Source: Urophycis tenuis (Eukaryota; Chordata; Actinopteri; Gadiformes; Phycidae). Taken from it: a DNA stretch of 64,000 nt. Every line of letters begins with the position of its first letter. The first letter of the stretch is position 1. Shown here one piece after another: positions 43,955 to 57,400 of the stretch. The notes under the pieces are model-generated. The model worked only from the letters and a program-made list of their open reading frames with translations, had not been told where the DNA came from and did not search any database. The position numbers and the translations under genes are program-made. Location: assembly GCA_036785325.1 (NCBI GenBank), contig JAXIVH010000306.1, forward strand, positions 5,001-69,000, read 5' to 3'.

Positions 43955-45482
43955 TTAAAAGCTGGCGACGGTAGAGCTCCTGGATCGGAGAGCTGGGGTT
44001 GTGAGCTGGGTTTATCAGCTGTCCCTGGGGACCCAACGCAGTCATGCCTGTGCTGGCAGGCTGCTGTGTTTGTTGTGGGGGCATTCCAGGCCTTTGCACA
44101 GCCACTCCCTGCATGGCCAGGGCCTGCATGGCCGGTAAGCCTGGCTGCTGCTGCTGCTGCTGCTGCTGCTGCCCCACTTGTTGTGGCTGCTGGGGCTGGT
44201 TGGCATGGTACTTGGCTGTTCTCTGCTTGATGAAGGCCGCCATCAGCTGGGGGTTGGACTTGAGGATGTTGAGCACCTGCTGCTGCTGCTGGGGGGAGCT
44301 GGGAGACTTGAGCGTGCGGAGGAGGTCCTGGAGCGCATTGGGCGCGATGTTGCCGGGCCGCTGTGGGGTTTGTGGCCGGACGCCCGGCTGCTGGGGTACC
44401 AGCATCCTCTGGGCCTGCTGGGCCTGCTGTCCTTGGGGCATCATGGCCCTCTGCATGGTCAGGGCTTGTTGCGGGGACTGACCCGGCCCAGGTTGCTGAG
44501 GCTGGGACCCGGCCCCGGGCCACGGCGCCGCGTTGGGCTGCATGGCCTGCGGGCCGCGGGGCCCGGGCACCATGGGCGGCTGCATGGGCCCGGCCATGCG
44601 CTGCGGCGGCTGCGGGCTGATGGGCAGGCCGTTCACGTTGACTCTGTAGCTCTGCTGGTTCTGCTGGGCCTGAGCCATCAGCTCGATGTGCCGGGCCATC
44701 TTAATGGCGGCCAGCGGAGGCTGCTGCTGCTGCGGAGGAGGCTGCTGCGGCGGAGGCTGCTGCGGCGGAGGCTGCGGCGGCGGCGGCACAGGGGACTGCT
44801 GCTGGTGCAGAGGGGAGGCCTGGGGGCCGGGCTTGCCCTGAGACACGGGGGTCTGAGGCTGGCCGCTTCGAGGAGCGTTGGGGAAGGAGGGGGACAGGAC
44901 GGGCGGCGTGCCGGGGGCCTGGGGCTGGCTGCAGAGCGGCTGCTGAGGCGTCTGAGGGGCGTTGGGCTGGGGGAGGGGGGTGGGAGTGCTGGCGGCGCTG
45001 GATGCCGGCGGGGACGGTAGAGGCATGACCCGGCCCTGCATGGTGGCCATCCTCCTCCTCATCATCTGGGCCTGCTGGAGCCGGTGCTGCAGCTGCTGCT
45101 GGCGCAGCTTGTGCTTGATGTTGAGGCAGAAGGGGACGGGGCACTTGTTCTCCTGGCAGTGCTTGGCGTGGTAGCAGCACAGGGCGATCAGCTGCTTGCA
45201 CACCGGGCAGCCGCCGTTGGTCTTGCGCTTACAGACCTTGGTGTGCTGCACCACGCGCTTCATCTTCTGGCAGGACGGCAGCGAGCAGTTGGCGTTGCGA
45301 CACTGGCAGGCGTGCACCAGCGACTGGATGCAGCGCTGGATGCTCAGACGCCGGCTCTCCTGCGGGCTCTTGGAGGCTTCGCCGCCCTGACTGTTGCTGT
45401 CGTCGTCCAGGCCCAGGCCCCACTTGACCATCTTGTGCTCGTGGCCTTTAGAGTTGTAGCAGTTGATGCACAGGTCAAAGTC
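43227..45482 (-). CDS. crebbp: CREBBP terminal exon: ZZ end, TAZ2, NCBD and Q-rich tail
   Basis: A 2256-base exon beginning 'DFDLCINCYNSKGHEHK'. TAZ2 follows ('LSIQRCIQSLVHACQCRN' to 'KHKLRQQQLQHRLQQAQ'), then a Pro/Gln-rich stretch. 'ALQDLLRTLKSPSSPQQQQQ' and 'LKSNPQLMAAFIKQRTAKY' form the nuclear-coactivator binding domain. Several poly-Gln runs are encoded mostly by CAG (about 43922-43954 and 44142-44170). The segment 45061-45356 is the parent of the TAZ2-only gene's last exon. Confidence 0.93.
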
Positions 45483-48400
45483 CTGATGAGAGAGAGAGAC
45501 CAGAGCCACTTTAGGTTTGAGGGACAAACAACACATACTCGTGTGTTGAGATGCTATCAATGCAAACTTTCACAGAAAAAAACAAAGAGTATCCTAGAGG
45601 ATGGTACAAACTGTTGAAATAGCCACATGAAACTAAAATGTGATGAAGTCGTCGCTGAAACGTCATTGTCGGGCTCGTTTGCACACAAATTCACATTTAC
45701 ATTTAGCAGACACTTTTGTCCGAAGCAACTTACAATAAGTATATTTGCCAGAAGAAGGCGGAACACTGTATTGCTGTTAATACAGTAAGCAAGTCAGCAG
45801 AATAAGTTTCAAGCATTCCAATTGCTAGGTGAACCATTGTTGGTTTACAAGTAGGACTATTGCAACACGCAACTCCAACTGAATGCATTTTTCAAAAGAC
45901 ACTAAGGGTGGCAGTAGCTCAGTGGGTAGAGCGGGTGGACAGAGCGGGTCGTCCACTAACCGTAGGGTGGTTCGATCCCCTTGATGCCCCTCCTCCATCT
46001 GTCCACATGTCGAACCCCACAAATGTACTGATTGTAAGTCACTTTGGACAAAAGCGTCTGCTAAATGCCCCTTTACCCTTTTACATGAACGGTCTTCATC
46101 ATCATCATCATCACAGGAAGTACAACAGCCTGGCTGGGACCAGAGCCCCTACCTCGCACACGGTGCAGTGCCAGCGCGTCTCCACGTGGTGCTTGCACTC
46201 GTTGCAGGTGTAGACGAAGCGGTCCTGGCCCTGGTTGTGCAGCTCCACCAGCATGCACATGGAGCTCCACTTGCAGCGCCGCAGAGAGCTGAACTCCCAG
46301 TGCTTGTCCCGGGCCAGCGTCAGGAAGGCGTCGCGGCCGTCCATCAGGTCGCAGGTCAGCAGGGGGTCGGGGTCGGTGATGGGAGGCAGGGTGTTGGCCA
46401 TGGAGGCAGAGTGCATGTGGATGACGAAGAACACCTAGACGGGCCGGGCACAGAGGATGAGCTCCACACTTCAATTGGTCTGAGGGACTGGAGTGGACGC
46501 AGCGTTCAGTTTAACTTTTTAAGTTTTTAAGTTTAAGTGTTTATACAGAGGCTAATCCGTGGCCACTGGGCAGTGTGTTGATCTGAAACCTTTAGTTTGG
46601 GTTTGCCAATTACGTGCATACAGATCCCCGCCTCCAGAAACATATTTGGATGAAATATGAAAGGAGTATGAAGGGAAAGATGGAGAAAATGCCCCGTTCA
46701 CACAAATGTTTCGCCCGTCTGCCATCAGTTTAGAAATCAATCTAAAGTCTGATTTGAGATACAATTCCTGCTCTGATCCAGATCTAATGCACGTTCTGCC
46801 GTGAAGACATTCCCTCATGGACAATTTTCTGATCAAATCAGACAATTCGATATCTTAGCACCTATGCGACTGCAGAAAACTAAAATGTTGTGAAGCATGT
46901 GTCAACATCCTGACCAAGCCTTGGGGTGCAGAGCGACCTGCAGGGCGGGTTGTGGCAGGGAGGCTCACCTCTTTGTGCTTCTCCAGGGAGGCGTACAGCT
47001 TCTGGGACAAGTCGTTGGCTACGTTCGGCATGCCGGGCTTCTTCTTGTTTGCGCGGCTCAAGCTACTCTTATTCTTGTTGGCCTTCTTGTTATTTTTCTT
47101 CTTGCCGTTTTTGCTGTCGCTCGGCGTGCCCTGAGGATTAACGGTGAGGAAAACACAGTCAACACATCTGAATGCTGCTAAAAGATACCCTCACAAGTTA
47201 TCTCCATCTCATTTGAACAAAAACCAATACAGTGTGTGTGGGGTTGCGACTGGAAGGCCAGCGCTGTAGGAACTGGAAGGCCAGCGCTGTAGGAACTGGA
47301 AGGCCAGCGCTGTAGGAACTGGAAGGACAGCGCTGTAGGAACTGGAAGGCCAGCGCTGTAGGAACTGGAAGGCCAGCGCTGTAGGAACTGGAAGGACAGC
47401 GCTGTAGGAACTGGAAGGCCAGCGCTGTAGGAACTGGAAGGCCAGCGCTGTAGGAACTGGAAGGCCAGCGCTGTAGGAACTGGAAGGCCAGCGCTGTAGG
47501 AACCGCTTCATGTTGCTCTTACCTCCGGTGTCTCACAGGAAGCCGTAGTCTCCTCCTTCTTTCGCTCCTCCTCCTCCTGCTCCAGCTCCTTGATGCTCTC
47601 CTCCAGCACATTGGGCCAGAAGTCTCCTTCGAAGTAGGGCAGCTCGTTGGCGCTGGTCAGGCGGTCCTCGGTTGCCTGCTTGAAAATGTCCTAGAAGAGA
47701 GCGAGGAGAAGCTCAGCACCCGAGTCTGGCCAGTTGTGCGTCGTCGTTTCTAGAGTGGTAGTGTCTCGTTTCTAGAGTGGTTGTGTCTCGTTTCTAGAGT
47801 GGTAGTGTCTCGTTTCTAGAGTGGTAGTGTCTCGTTTCTAGAGTGGTTGTGTCTCGTTTCTAGAGTGGTTGTGTCTCGTTTCTAGAGTGGTAGTGTCTCG
47901 TTTCTAGAGTAGTAGTGTCTCGTTTCTAGAGTGGTTGTGTCTCGTTTCTAGAGTGGTATTGTCTCGTTTCTAGAGTGGTAGTGTCTCGTTTCTAGAGTGG
48001 TTGTGTCTCGTTTCTAGAGTGGTTGTGTCTCGTTTCTAGAGTGGTAGTGTCTTGTTTCTAGAGTGGTAGTGTCTCGTTTCTAGAGTGGTTGTGTCTCGTT
48101 TCTAGAGTGGTATTGTCTCGTTTCTAGAGTGGTAGTGTCTCGTTTCTAGAGTGGTTGTGTCTCGTTTCTAAAGTGGTCGTGTCTCGTTTCTAGAGTGGTT
48201 GTGTCTCGTTTCTAGCGTGGTAGTGTCTTGTTTCTAAAGTGGTTGTGTCTCGTTTCTAGAGTGGGTGTGTCTCGTTTCTACAGTGGTAGTGTCTCGTTTT
48301 TAGAGCGGTTGTGTCTCGTTTCTAGAGTGGTAGTGTCTCGTTTCTAAAGTGGTTGTGTCTCGTTTCTAGAGTAGTAGTGTCTCGTTTCTAGAGTGGTTCT

Positions 48401-51400
48401 GTCTTGTTTCCAGAGTGGTTGTGTCTCGTTTCTAGAGTGGACTCAATGTGCTCAAGGGGGAGACGGGAGACTGTGAGAGTCTGCTGGCAAGGTGGGGAAA
48501 ATGTATAGTTCAAATAGTTCAAATACAAGCGAGTGACTTTTGTGTTCCAGCAATGAAATACACCAAATTACATGAATGTAACATTTCTGGCGTGTAAACA
48601 TCTGAAGCCCAATCGTAAAGTGGACAGAAAAATAAGCACATTCCTCAGCATCTCAAAGTGCCAGGCGGCCGACATTTTTTGTCGAGTGGCACGTAATGCT
48701 AAGCGAGTTAAGGCTCAACAATGCTTTCTGCAGGGACAGCAGCCGACGCAGAATGGTGCTGAGCCAACGTCTGGGCCGGTCCGTCCCTTCTGCTCTACGG
48801 CAGGCGGCTTCACAGAAGGTCACGGTGTACAAATGGATCTGCTGAGTTTCTTAATGACCATGTACTTTCACACCACATCAGACAATGTGGGCGTCACAGC
48901 AGACAATACAGGAGACTAATAGCATGAAGAAATGTTTACATCTTTTTTAAGTAAGAGTAAAAAAATAAGTCAAAATTACAAATAACGAATTATCCTGCTG
49001 TGACAAAAGACAGAGAAAGAGGGACTCCTGCTGTGACCAAAAAAAGACAGATGGAGACTGTGTGGATTCTTCAAGCATTAATTGCCTGTTCCCTGAGCCG
49101 CCGTTTACCTTGTAGTCGTGGAGGATCCTCTCTGCGAAGGCTTTGTCCAGCATCTTCCTGTACCACTCCTGCAGCCTCTTGGGCTTGGGGATCTTCTGGT
49201 CAGCAGGGTGGCAGTGGAAGATGTAGTCGTCTCCTTCGCTGGGCGGGCAGGCCCAGATGTGACCCTGGGAATAGCTGCAGAGAGAAGGGTTTCAGGAGCA
49301 GGAGATGTACTCACAAGGCTCTGTCGCAGCAAAACGACCTGGCTGGTCTTGAATCAGATCATGGAGCTGAACACGCAGCAGGAACACTTTTAACATCACA
49401 TAAATACAGTGACAACAGGAGGAAGGAGACATACCCAAGTTTCTTGACATATTCTAGGTAGCCAATGAGAATCTCGTGGTAGACAGCTGTTCGCAGCAGC
49501 CGAGGTCTGAAGAAGTGAATACTGTCGAGGTACGATATGTAGACCCGTCTGTGGGGGGAGAGGAGAGGCACAACGTGTAGTCAGGGAGACGCACAGAACC
49601 TTGTGGGTCTCTTCATAGAAGGGTGCCTTAAATGGATTTGGTTGTGTTGGTAATCCTGAGGGAGCCCTGGAGACACGGCGGTCTGAAGTGCAGACTCCAT
49701 ATGTGTTTTTCAACATAGCACTGACCTGGTGTTTGGGAATGGGCATTCGGAGCCATACTCCTGCACGTGCATGCCAAAGAAGCACACATCCACTCCATCA
49801 ATCTCTTCGAAGGCAAAAAGTGCTTTGGTTCTATAGGGAAAGGACTCGGGCATATCGCCTGTGTCCACAAACCTGTCACATGGAAAATACACAAGCGTCT
49901 CAAATCACAGGTTCTGACTCGTGTAAAAAGTCATTACATGGAATAACACACGTCACACCAATGAGGTGGCTTATATTGTCCATTCATTTTCACTTAGTTC
50001 AATTCATGCAATTATTTATTATCAGTTTACTGTTCAACCCCTAGTCCAACAAACATGACACAAAGGCTTAATGAGGGACTTGTTTTTTCTTGGGAGGATA
50101 AAGGCACGTGTTTTAATTTAAGGAGCTTGGTTTTTTCCACTTTCATATTCTCAGCATCCTCAGGCTGAGGATTTTCAGCACAACTTTAAGGTGCTGTCGA
50201 GAGACAAGCCAGGAGGAGCTGGTCAATATTGTGGAGGAAAATCCAATAGCATAATAATGGACTAGGTCCACATTCATACATGTTACAAAGTTTTGGTTTT
50301 AGCATTCAACTTTTTACTGAACCAAAAAAAAAAAACTGACAAATAGTAAAAAGTTACTTCATACTAAAATACTGAATAAAAATAATTTCACTAATCCAAA
50401 ATTATAATGCAGCCTTTCCAACCACCAGAAAACATTTATACCTAAAATCGCATATGCAATGGGATATGCATATCAGTACAGAATCCCAGAGGGTATCTAG
50501 CCTCATAATATGCTACTATGGACTCCCAGAAGGTATCTAGCCTCATATCATAATATGCTACTATGGACTCCCAGAAGGTATCTAGCCTCATATCATAATA
50601 TGCTACTATGGACTCCCAGAAGGTATCTAGCCTCATATCATAATATGCTACTATGGACTCCCAGAAGGTATCTAGCCTCATAATATGCTACTATGGACTC
50701 TCAGAGGGTATCTAGCCTCATATCATAATATGCTACTATGGACTCCCAGAAGGTATCTAGCCTCATATCATAATATGCTACTATGGACTCTCAGAGGGTA
50801 TCTAGCCTCATATCATAATATGCTACTATGGACTCCCAGAAGGTATCTAGCCTCATATCATAATATGCTACTATGGACTCTCAGAGGGTATCTAGCCTCA
50901 TATCATAATATGCTACTATGGACTCCCAGAAGGTATCTAGCCTCATAATATGCTACTATGGACTCCCAGAAGGTATCTAGCCTCATATCATAATATGCTA
51001 CTATGGACTCCCAGAAGGTATCTAGCCTCATATCATAATATGCTACTATGGACTCCCAGAAGGTATCTAGCCTCATATCATAATATGCTACTATGGACTC
51101 CCAGAAGGTATCTAGCCTCATAATATGCTACTATGGACTCTCAGAGGGTATCTAGCCTCATATCATAATATGCTACTATGGACTCCCAGAAGGTATCTAG
51201 CCTCATAATATGCTACTATGGACTCCCAGAAGGTATCTAGCCTCATATCATAATATGCTACTATGGACTCCCAGAAGGTATCTAGCCTCATATCATAATA
51301 TGCTACTATGGACTCCCAGAAGGTATCTAGCCTCATATCATAATATGCTACTATGGACTCCCAGAAGGTATCTAGCCTCATAATATGCTACTATGGACTC

Positions 51401-54400
51401 CCAGAAAGTATCTAGCCTCATATCATAATATGCTACTATGGACTCCCAGAAGGTATCTAGCCTCATAATATGCTACTATGGACTCCCAGAAGGTATCTAG
51501 CCTCATAATATGCTACTATGGACTCCCAGAAGGTATCTAGCCTCATATCATAATATGCTACTATGGACTCCCAGAAGGTATCTAGCCTCATATCATAATA
51601 TGCTACTATGGACTCCCAGAAGGTATCTAGCCTCATAATATGCTACTATGGACTCCCAGAAGGTATCTAGCCTCATAATATGCTACTATGGACTCCCAGA
51701 AGGTATCTAGCCTCATATCATAATATGCTACTATGGACTCCCAGAAGGTATCTAGCCTCATATCATAATATGCTACTATGGACTCCCAGAAGGTATCTAG
51801 CCTCATAATATGCTACTATGGACTCCCAGAAGGTATCTAGCCTCATAATATGCTACTATGGACTCCCAGAAGGTATCTAGCCTCATAATATGCTACTATG
51901 GACTCCCAGAAGGTATCTAGCCTCATATCATAATATGCTACTATGGACTCCCAGAAGGTATCTAGCCTCATAATATGCTACTATGGACTCCCAGAAGGTA
52001 TCTAGCCTCATAATATGCTACTATGGACTCCCAGAAGGTATCTAGCCTCATATCATAATATGCTACTATGGACTCCCAGAAGGTATCTAGCCTCATAATA
52101 TGCTACTATGGACTCCCAGAAGGTATCCAGTCTGATGTGGGGATGCGGGCCTCACCTGGCTTTCATGCCTGGTTTCACCTCCACCGTTTTGTCGGAGCTG
52201 GCCACCACTCGCACAAACACCTCTCCAGCCTCAGGGTGGTTCTGTCTCTTCAAGTACTTATTCACACGATCCTCGATATACATTCCCAGTCGCGTCGTCT
52301 GCAGCCCTGAAGGGCCACAAAATCACACACGCATTGTGAGGAGCGGACAATACAAGTTTTACTGATGTAGGCATGCAGCAGACACACATCACTTCACATG
52401 CAAAACCCATGTGTTTCAATAGGCCACAGTGCCACTTATTCCGTCCGCCTCAGTATTGGTGTGTTCCTGTTGTTTGTGGGATACTATATGGGAGTTGAGA
52501 GTCGGTGCCACAGAATACCAGGGAAACTACAGAGCCAACAATGAGTAGAGGCAGTTGTTGGAACGCCACTCGCTGAAGGAACATCAAAGGAGCATATGCG
52601 GCCCATATGGAGAAGAAAGGTACGTTACACAGAACAGGCCTGCTTCCTTCTGCCCCCGCGCCCCGGCAGCCTGAACTACTGGAACGCCCAGGGATGTTCT
52701 GACCGGCTGGGCGAAAAAGCCTACGCACAAAAACACACACGTGTGCGGGAGGAGAAACGGCTCACGTTTTGCAGAAAACTTGTTGTCCTTCCGTGTTTTT
52801 CCACTCTTCTTGGAACAATTGTCACAGATGAAGCTGGGAAAGGGGAGATAAAACAGAAGACTTCAGTGGGCTGGGACATGGTGATCACCATGGTAACACA
52901 GGCGACAGGAGCGTGGGGTCTGTGGACACAGGAGGGCGGGGACTTACCCAGAGGGCCAGATGACGTCGTAGTGCAGGACGCATATCTGGTGCATCTTGCG
53001 TCCACAGTCTTTACATTCAACAAACCTGACCGAAGGAACACATGAGAAATAAGTCAAATTAATGTGTGGCTAAAGTGAAGACCATATAGAGATTTGTATG
53101 GAATATTTTGAGTCCATACTTTGAAAGAATTATTTAGAAGTTTGGCTATGGCACTGCTTTCATTAATTGTGGGTGTTCAAGCAGTTACAGGGAGCGAGTA
53201 ACAACTGACTAAGCAGCAAGCTGAGTCTCCAGTTCTTAAGACACTAGCAAGCAGAGCAATGCAAGCGTGCCTTTGTTTGACTGCTAAACGTTTCTTACAC
53301 ACTTTTGCATGCAACAGAAATACATTGCATATGGGGTGTATAAATAAATAAATGTATATCTAATTTCTTTATTTTTTATTTTTATTTATTTGTTTATTTA
53401 TTTTTTACATTGTATTTATTTTAACTTTTCATCCCAGGACTACATTGTTGCTTACTATATATTCATACTTACGGTTCTTGGTCTAGTGTGTCGTTCTTCT
53501 TCCTTTCAAACTGATCTTTAGATATCATTCTAGAGTGTCAACGAGCGAGAGACATGAACACAGATTAATGACACTACAGTGGACAGAAATAATGCATTGA
53601 TGCTCACATTTTGGCCCGTAAAGGTGATTCCATTATACATGATCAGGGCACAGCAAGGATTCCCAGTTCATGTTGGGGTGAATACTGTGTGTTACTGTGT
53701 TCTTACGTCTGAGGCTGCGCAGGATCGTCTCCTAATGTCACGCTCTCTCCTTGGATCTCATTAAAGCACTTTTCACAGAAATGATACCTACAGAGATACA
53801 TCGCATTAGTCAAATGCAACACAGATTTCATGGCAGTTGTCCCGATACCACACAGCACATGGCTGCCCGCTGCTCCTTTGTACCACACGACGGCTCACAT
53901 GCAGAGAACAAATCTCATACTGAGAATGAACAAATAAAGCCCGGAAAGTCCTGTTAGTTCAATTGGGACCAGCAATATTACAGCGGCTTTGGTACCTGGG
54001 TATCAATAAGACATCGATAGCATGCCACGACGCAGCTAACCCCACTAGCCCACAACAAGCCTGCGCTAGTGGGAGGCAAAGGCATTGGAATATGGAATGG
54101 AAGGAATAGCCGTGGTAACCAGTGAGAGCGGGTTAAATGTTCCACAGTGGTTTGACGACTGCATGTCATGTCATATGCAGTATATACAGAGTATGAAACC
54201 AACAGGCATTTTAAGACTCTGTGCAGTTGTGGTCAATTAAATTTCACTCCATGAAAAGAAATGTGTCTTTCATCGCTTTTTATTGAAGTATCTCATTGCC
54301 AAAAAACATTTTGATACTTTGGTACCAGTGCGCTGCACATCCATACGCTCCACAGATGTGAAATGTTACTAAATGAATTCCATACCAAGTAGATCTATAG

Positions 54401-57400
54401 AATATCTCTCTAGAGGGGGATCTCCTGGGGGTCCAGCTAAGCTGTGTATTATTTATAGTCCTCACTGAGACGGGGATGCAATGGCACATCGCAGACAGCA
54501 GGGGGTGCAAGGAAGCACAGCAAGGAGCAATTAAGATGGAACAAGAACACAAACAATACAGAGGCAATTTGTGTACGTATCATTTTTGTTTCTGCCTTCC
54601 AAAAGGGGGCCGTTTGAACCCAAGACACCAATGGTTGTTGGACACAGCATTCTGACAGAGACAAAAGCTTTCCGGGTTTAATTGTCACAGTCTGGTTGAT
54701 GGCCAGCGGTCGTGAACAGAACCACAACGAAGGCAGTGGCTTAGTCAGCCGGGCCTTTAAGGCAATACGTTGAATATCATATGACAATAATCTATGCCAT
54801 TTTATCACCATTACTGAAATAAGAGCGACATGTTTTCACCAGTCTGTAAGCATTCCACTCAGCTCCGAGCCCAGGTGCCCTTTCTTTTTTTGTGACGTGG
54901 AAGTCCGTCTTCATAAACCCTGTGTTGGGACGCTGCGGGACACATGTGGCGAGGTGTGTGTCCAGCCCCACCTGGCCGGCCGTGGTCGATGGCTCTGTGC
55001 CAGAGAGGGTGAAGCTTCTCCACCCTGCGCTGTGTGGTGCGCATGAAGCCTTCCTCGCAACAGAAGACTACTTCTAGTAGTCTCAGAGTTCAACTTCGAG
55101 CTGACGCAAGGGCTTCACTCACACTTTCTTTACCTCATATTTGTTTTCCATGAATCATGCTGCTGGAGTTGGGGTTCAGTCAGCGTCTGATCGGCGACCT
55201 CAAACTTAACGGCGCTAGTAAACTTTTCCCCGATGGGGAGACGAGCTAAATCCTCCTGTTTGGATGCCACCGCGAGGTTCACAAATCACCACACCATGTA
55301 GACTGGCCATTACACACACACTTACACTTATTGAAAACCCCTTCTGGAAGCATTCACCCACTCGCGCAAATGAATATGTGGGTGTGAAACAGGAAACAAG
55401 GCGTCCGTTTGGCCCCGGCCCTGAGCCATCTCCCCTCATGGACCCATGATGGTTTATCTGCTCACTCCAGACTGGGTGTCCAATTAAATCGCATCATACA
55501 TACCACTATATTTCAATATGATCAAAGTCCTGTTGATATTCCAATGCATGACGGCAACGGGTGTTGTGGTGAGTGAGCAGTGAGGCGCCAGCAGAAGAGT
55601 CAGACCTACCTGTTCTGGTAGCTGTAGTAGGTGCCACCCGTGGGTATGGTGCACAGCTGCTTGCCGTAGCAGCAGAGGGTCTGAGGGGAGAACTCGTACT
55701 GTATGGAGAGACATGTTGGTTAGGAACCTCCTGCCTTTCTAACACTCCTCGGTGAACGCCTACATTCTTTAAGGTTATATACAAAATATGTATTGTCTGA
55801 TGAATAAACTGTGGCCCAAACCGTTTTCTTGGGGTTTGATGTACAAACCAAAACAATTTGTTCGGTAAAATCCAAGAAAATTACATTTGAAACGATGGAA
55901 AGTGATGGATCCAGTGAAACCCTAATGAGCAAAATACACTGCAAGATCCTCACGCGGCACCTATGCAATATTCTATATTAATCTCAGGTTTGTTGAACAT
56001 ATTAGTAGTTTAATCATAATCCATTGAAATGCTGCCTTTCCACCGTTCATCTGAATTTTAGAACTAGGAATGCACAGATGTGCGTACTTTGCAGCGTATA
56101 CAAGTTAAAAAGTACTCCAATCAGTCATTGGTAAAATACACAAAGTCGCCCTTCTGTGCACTCCTACTGAGCAAGCCACTTGTTCTTTGATCCGGACAGT
56201 GTTGAACCCTCCCGTGGAGCTCCTCACCTTCCTCCCGCAGCAGTAGCCCAGGCCCTGCATGACAGGGTCGATGTCCGCCTCAAACACCTCCGCCAGCTTG
56301 GAGCAGTACTTGTAGACGCGGGACGTCTTGCGGTTGTACAGCCAGGCGTTGTTGAACATCAGCCACACGTCGTCCACGTACTGCCAGGGCTCCTGGTACT
56401 GACCCGTGTCCAGCTTGCGCTTGATGGTGGACAGGTCCATGGGGGTCTTCACGATGTCAAAGTAGTCCTGCGGGGAGGTCAGAGGTCATGCCGCTGCTGT
56501 TTCTAGACAGGCTGTAGCAGCTCCCAACACACAGAAGTCTTGAGCATCTTACTGGAGGAGCCGTCTGACACCCACACATCAAGGGGGAAAAATACATACA
56601 ACAACCAAGAAGAAAATTATTATTGATAAACTTGATAGCATACAGGGTTGTAGTTTACTCCCATGTTACTGGTTAAATATGTGTTAGGTATGTATAGTCC
56701 ACTCCTATGTTACTAGTTCAATATGTGTTAGGTATGTATAGTCCACTCCTATGTTACTGGTTAAATATGTGTTAGGTATGTATAGTCCACTCCTATGTTA
56801 CTGGTTCAATATGTGTTAGGTATGTATAGTCCACTCCTATGTTACTGGTTCAATATGTGTTAGGTATGTATAGTCCACTCCTATGTTACTGGTTCAATAT
56901 GTGTTAGGTATGTATAGTCCACTCCTATGTTACTGGTTAAATGTGTGTTAGGTATGTATAGTCCACTCCTATTATACTGGTTAAATGTGTGTTAGGTATG
57001 TATAGTCCACTCCTATGTTACTGGTTAAATATGTGTTAGGTATGTATAGTCCACTCCTATGTTACTGGTTAAATATGTGTTAGGTATGTATAGTCAGTCC
57101 ACTCCTATGTTACTGGTTCAATATGTGTTAGGTATGTATAGTCCACTCCTATGTTACTGGTTAAATGTGTGTTAGGTATGTATAGTCCACTCCTATGTTA
57201 CTGGTTAAATATGTGTTAGGTATGTATAGTCCACTCCTATGTTACTGGTTCAATATGTGTTAGGTATGTATAGTCCACTCCTATGTTACTGGTTAAATAT
57301 GTGTTAGGTATGTATAGTCAGTCCACTCCTATGTTACTGGTTCAATATGTGTTAGGTATGTATAGTCCACTCCTATGTTACTGGTTAAATGTGTGTTAGG

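Noticed and set aside
43763..45617. Long plus-strand frames rich in Ala, Leu or Cys
   Set aside because: They are antisense or off-frame readings of the CAG-rich terminal CREBBP exon.
45904..45980. tRNA-like sequence with A and B boxes
   Set aside because: The anticodon arm does not fold as a tRNA, and the sequence continues into a SINE body and tail. A second copy is at 14228-14396.
47745..48440. Regularly spaced repeats resembling a CRISPR array
   Set aside because: Units are head-to-tail with no unique spacers, and the host is a vertebrate, so this is a minisatellite. The same applies to the other arrays.
50442..51381. Frames repeating RLDTFWESIVAYYD
   Set aside because: They are translations of the 45-bp minisatellite, with no start context or conserved content.
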